DNA from: Pelagophyceae sp. CCMP2097
Taxonomy: Eukaryota; Sar; Pelagophyceae
NCBI GenBank assembly: GCA_026770575.1
Contig: MU657444.1
Span: 43,607 to 63,152, forward strand
Direction: 5' to 3'
DNA: 19,546 nt
Of this stretch, positions 17,647-19,546 are shown in pieces. Position 1 is the stretch's first letter. Each line of letters begins with the position of its first letter. Position numbers and translations under genes: made by a program. Under the pieces are notes generated by a model. The model was not told the DNA's origin. It saw nothing but the letters and a program-made list of their open reading frames with translations, and did no database searches.

Positions 17647-19003
17647 CTCCCGCGAAGGAGAGCGCAATATACTTTGCCATCTCGCGCGAGACGGTGGCGT
17701 CGAAGAGGAGGACGCCGAGGACGGTGACTGGGATCTTGTTCAGCGCGCCGACGACTGCGTACGTCGTCGCGGAAGTGGCGGAGATGCACCACACTGAGGC
17801 AAAGTTCAAGAAGAAGCCAACAGCACCGGCAAAGGCATTGAAGGCGAAGAAATACGCGCTGAGCGACCCGCGGTCGTGCGCGGCTTTGATCTCGCTTAAT
17901 TCGCCCGCGGCGACGGAGATGAAGAGGAGGAGCAGGAGGCTGAGGAAGTTGTTGTAGAAGACCATGCCGAACTTCGACAGCGGAATCGTCTTCGTGGCGT
18001 GCTTCAAGTACAGCACGTACGCCGACGTGGCGACACAATTGGCGCCCTGCCAACAGTACCCTGCCAAGCTAAAGTCGACGTCGTTGTTCGTGGCCAGACA
18101 GGCCCCGACGATCATCGTCGCTAAAGACAGGACAACACCCTTGGAGACGGACTTGCCGAAGAAGTACAACTCGCCGCCGACGGTGAGCAGGTTTGCGAGC
18201 TGCTTGAAGACTGTGATCATCGGGACACTGAGGAAACGCATGGCGATGAACGACGTTAAAAGCATTAAGACAAAGCACGCGTTCACGGGAAGCCACTTCA
18301 GCGCCGTGGCGCCGTCAAAGCCGTCGTAGCGCACGAGGCCCGCCTGCTTGCAGCAGACTACGAGAGCCGTAGCCACACAATTCTGCATGAGCAGCAGCGC
18401 CACGGGCGCGCGGACATCTAAAGATGAAGCCAGCGACTTGTTGGCGAGGACCATGACGGTGGAGCAGGCGACGTACATGACGCAAGAAGACGCCGCCGCC
18501 GCCGCTTCAGAAGCCGCGGCGGCGGCGTCCTTCTTCTCGCGGTCCAAATCGCCACCCAACAAAGCCGCATTCGACTCGCCGTGCTGCATTCGCGCGGAAG
18601 GTGTCGTCTCGCCGCAACCCTCCTCGACGCAGCAGTTCCGCTCCGAGCGGCCCTCGGCATCGGAACCCATGTCGCGGCCGACGTCGCCCGCCACGCCGCC
18701 GCCGAACGCGCGCTGGCCTAAGCGCGGCGGTGCGCCAGCCGCCAGGGAACCGCCGCCGCCGGGCGAGGCGAGAGACGACCCCCGCGACGACGAGCCGCCC
18801 ACGACAGACGACGGACGTGCGGCGGCGCCTCTGGATTCGCCGTTGGTCGACTCGACTCGTACGCCGACGCACCGGCGAGCGACTCGGCCCCTCGAGGCAC
18901 AGCCAGTCTGCTGGCTGCGCGGGGCGACACCGTAATCTTCGGGCCGCGCCGTCGAGACGCCGTGGCCGTCGAGACAATCGCTACTCGCACGTGAACCACG
19001 CAC
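17603..19003 (-). CDS. GDP-mannose transporter (Golgi nucleotide-sugar transporter)
   Basis: A multi-pass Golgi membrane antiporter that brings GDP-mannose into the lumen for protein and lipid glycosylation, in exchange for GMP. The membrane core spans residues about 172-455 of 466 and has the usual run of hydrophobic helices of the drug/metabolite transporter fold. Two diagnostic motifs of the VRG4/GONST1 group are present: FYNN (residues 349-352) and GALNK (residues 419-423, about 17735-17749), the latter contacting the GDP-mannose base. The C-terminus ends in a short basic tail. The frame is uninterrupted and without introns. The N-terminal 170 residues are low complexity (Gly, Ser, Ala, Arg); Met112 (18670) or Met139 (18589) would give 355 or 328 residues, closer to the family norm, so the true start is probably downstream of 19003. 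Host gene with GC-rich codons, in contrast to the viral block. Confidence 0.9.
   Translation of the reverse strand: MRGSRASSDCLDGHGVSTARPEDYGVAPRSQQTGCASRGRVARRCVGVRVESTNGESRGAAARPSSVVGGSSSRGSSLASPGGGGSLAAGAPPRLGQRAFGGGVAGDVGRDMGSDAEGRSERNCCVEEGCGETTPSARMQHGESNAALLGGDLDREKKDAAAAASEAAAAASSCVMYVACSTVMVLANKSLASSLDVRAPVALLLMQNCVATALVVCCKQAGLVRYDGFDGATALKWLPVNACFVLMLLTSFIAMRFLSVPMITVFKQLANLLTVGGELYFFGKSVSKGVVLSLATMIVGACLATNNDVDFSLAGYCWQGANCVATSAYVLYLKHATKTIPLSKFGMVFYNNFLSLLLLLFISVAAGELSEIKAAHDRGSLSAYFFAFNAFAGAVGFFLNFASVWCISATSATTYAVVGALNKIPVTVLGVLLFDATVSREMAKYIALSFAGGFMYSYEKLREMRR
18484..18537. repeat. Near-perfect palindrome inside the transporter coding region
   Basis: GACGCCGCCGCCGCCGCTTC and its near-exact inverse (one mismatch) face each other across a single base, and pairing extends a further few bases outward. 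In the protein it encodes an Asp-Ala5-Ser-Glu-Ala5-Ser stretch just before the first membrane helix. Confidence 0.85.
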
Positions 19004-19060
19004 CTGTGCGCCTGAAAACCCAAAAACCTCTCTATCGTGATCTTTTTGCGTCTTTCATAC

Positions 19061-19446
19061 TAGGGGGCGACACTGAGTTTCCAGCAGCACTTTTAAACAA
19101 TTTGCTAAATGTGACCTTGCATTTCAAGTTAAATGGACGGCGCCGGTTCGGCGGGTTGCAGCATGAATACTACGCCAGCGTCTTGGTAGATGGTATGAGG
19201 CCGCGCCTCACACCCTGTGAGCCAATAATCGCGTTGGTATTCATCCTAGCGACGTCATAGTCGCTTCTCCAGCGGTTGACCTTGCAGTTTGGAGACGTGC
19301 CAAACTTCGAGTGTTCGCGGCGTCGTGCCTGAAGACCCGCCGAAGACGGCGGACCGCCCCCGCCGCGCCGCCGGCACGGTGCACGGCGCAACCTGGGCGT
19401 CGACGCCGGCAATTTTTATTTTTACAATTTTGAGTGTCGCCCCCTA
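19061..19446. mobile_element. MITE-like non-autonomous DNA transposon, 386 bp
   Basis: The element begins TAGGGGGCGACACT (19061-19074) and ends with the exact inverse AGTGTCGCCCCCTA (19433-19446). It is flanked on both sides by the same seven bases, TTCATAC (19054-19060 and 19447-19453), a perfect target-site duplication. No transposase is encoded; an open frame at 19170-19412 on the minus strand has no recognisable domain. TAGGG-type ends occur in hAT elements, which usually make 8-bp duplications, while P and Dada families can make 7-bp ones, so the superfamily is open. It sits 58 bases upstream of the first possible start of the transporter, in its 5' region. Confidence 0.85.
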
Positions 19447-19453
19447 TTCATAC

Positions 19454-19546
19454 GCACAGGCACTTGGGGGGCAGATCACGGTGTTACATAGGGATCCCGG
19501 AGTCGGCGTCGGATGGGGCCCGGGGCGGGTCCGGCGGGTCCGGGGG
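19454..19546. other. GC-rich window end, no feature seen
   Basis: Short GC-rich sequence with a GGGTCCGGC direct repeat at the very end. No gene supported. Confidence 0.5.

Noticed and set aside
18348..18935. Long plus-strand frames opposite the transporter N-terminus.
   Set aside because: They are Arg/Pro-rich antisense shadows in GC-rich DNA; the opposite strand encodes a clear transporter.
1..19546. CRISPR arrays, rRNA genes or bacterial operon signals.
   Set aside because: No spaced repeats, rRNA-like sequence or consistent ribosome-binding sites were seen; the context is eukaryotic.

Overview
The window looks like nuclear DNA of a unicellular eukaryote, most likely an alga. The flanks are GC-rich. 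They hold one clear host gene, a Golgi GDP-mannose transporter on the minus strand near the right end, plus several foldback or MITE-like repeats. Between about 0.82 kb and 14.5 kb lies a strongly AT-rich block with the gene set of a Polinton-like or Maverick-like virus. I read it as an endogenous, decaying viral element. No integrase, recognisable capsid protease or terminal inverted repeat was found, and the left edge cuts into the polymerase gene.

Layout of the viral block. 0.8-3.2 kb (+): protein-primed family B DNA polymerase, broken by many frameshifts. 3.2-3.6 kb (+): GIY-YIG nuclease with one internal stop. 3.66-4.9 kb: three small unidentified genes, one with an AT-hook-like motif and a repetitive acidic tail. 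4.99-5.7 kb (-): A32/FtsK-like packaging ATPase, broken. 5.94-7.2 kb (-): probable double-jelly-roll major capsid protein, broken. 7.35-9.0 kb (-): three unidentified genes in the place where minor virion proteins would be expected. 9.06-9.5 kb (+): small membrane protein. 9.5-12.7 kb (-): two adjacent fibre-like genes with collagen Gly-X-Y repeats and a possible lectin-like domain. 12.76-13.2 kb (-): a second, divergent GIY-YIG (T5orf172-like) protein. 13.2-13.9 kb (+) and 14.1-14.5 kb (-): unidentified genes.

Together these genes would have supplied genome replication (polymerase), DNA packaging (ATPase), the capsid (capsid protein and small virion proteins) and host attachment (fibres). 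Almost every gene carries stops or frameshifts, so the copy is unlikely to be functional. The pattern of damage differs between genes.

From 14.5 kb rightward the sequence passes through AT-rich simple repeats, a GC-richer block bracketed by an imperfect direct repeat, a roughly 97-bp foldback element (15.85-15.95 kb), another inverted repeat (16.28-16.35 kb), a GC-rich stretch with uncertain open frames, a hairpin cluster, the transporter gene (17.6-19.0 kb), and a 386-bp MITE-like element with 14-bp perfect terminal inverted repeats and a 7-bp target duplication just upstream of the transporter. The first 0.8 kb is host-like sequence with no gene I can name.
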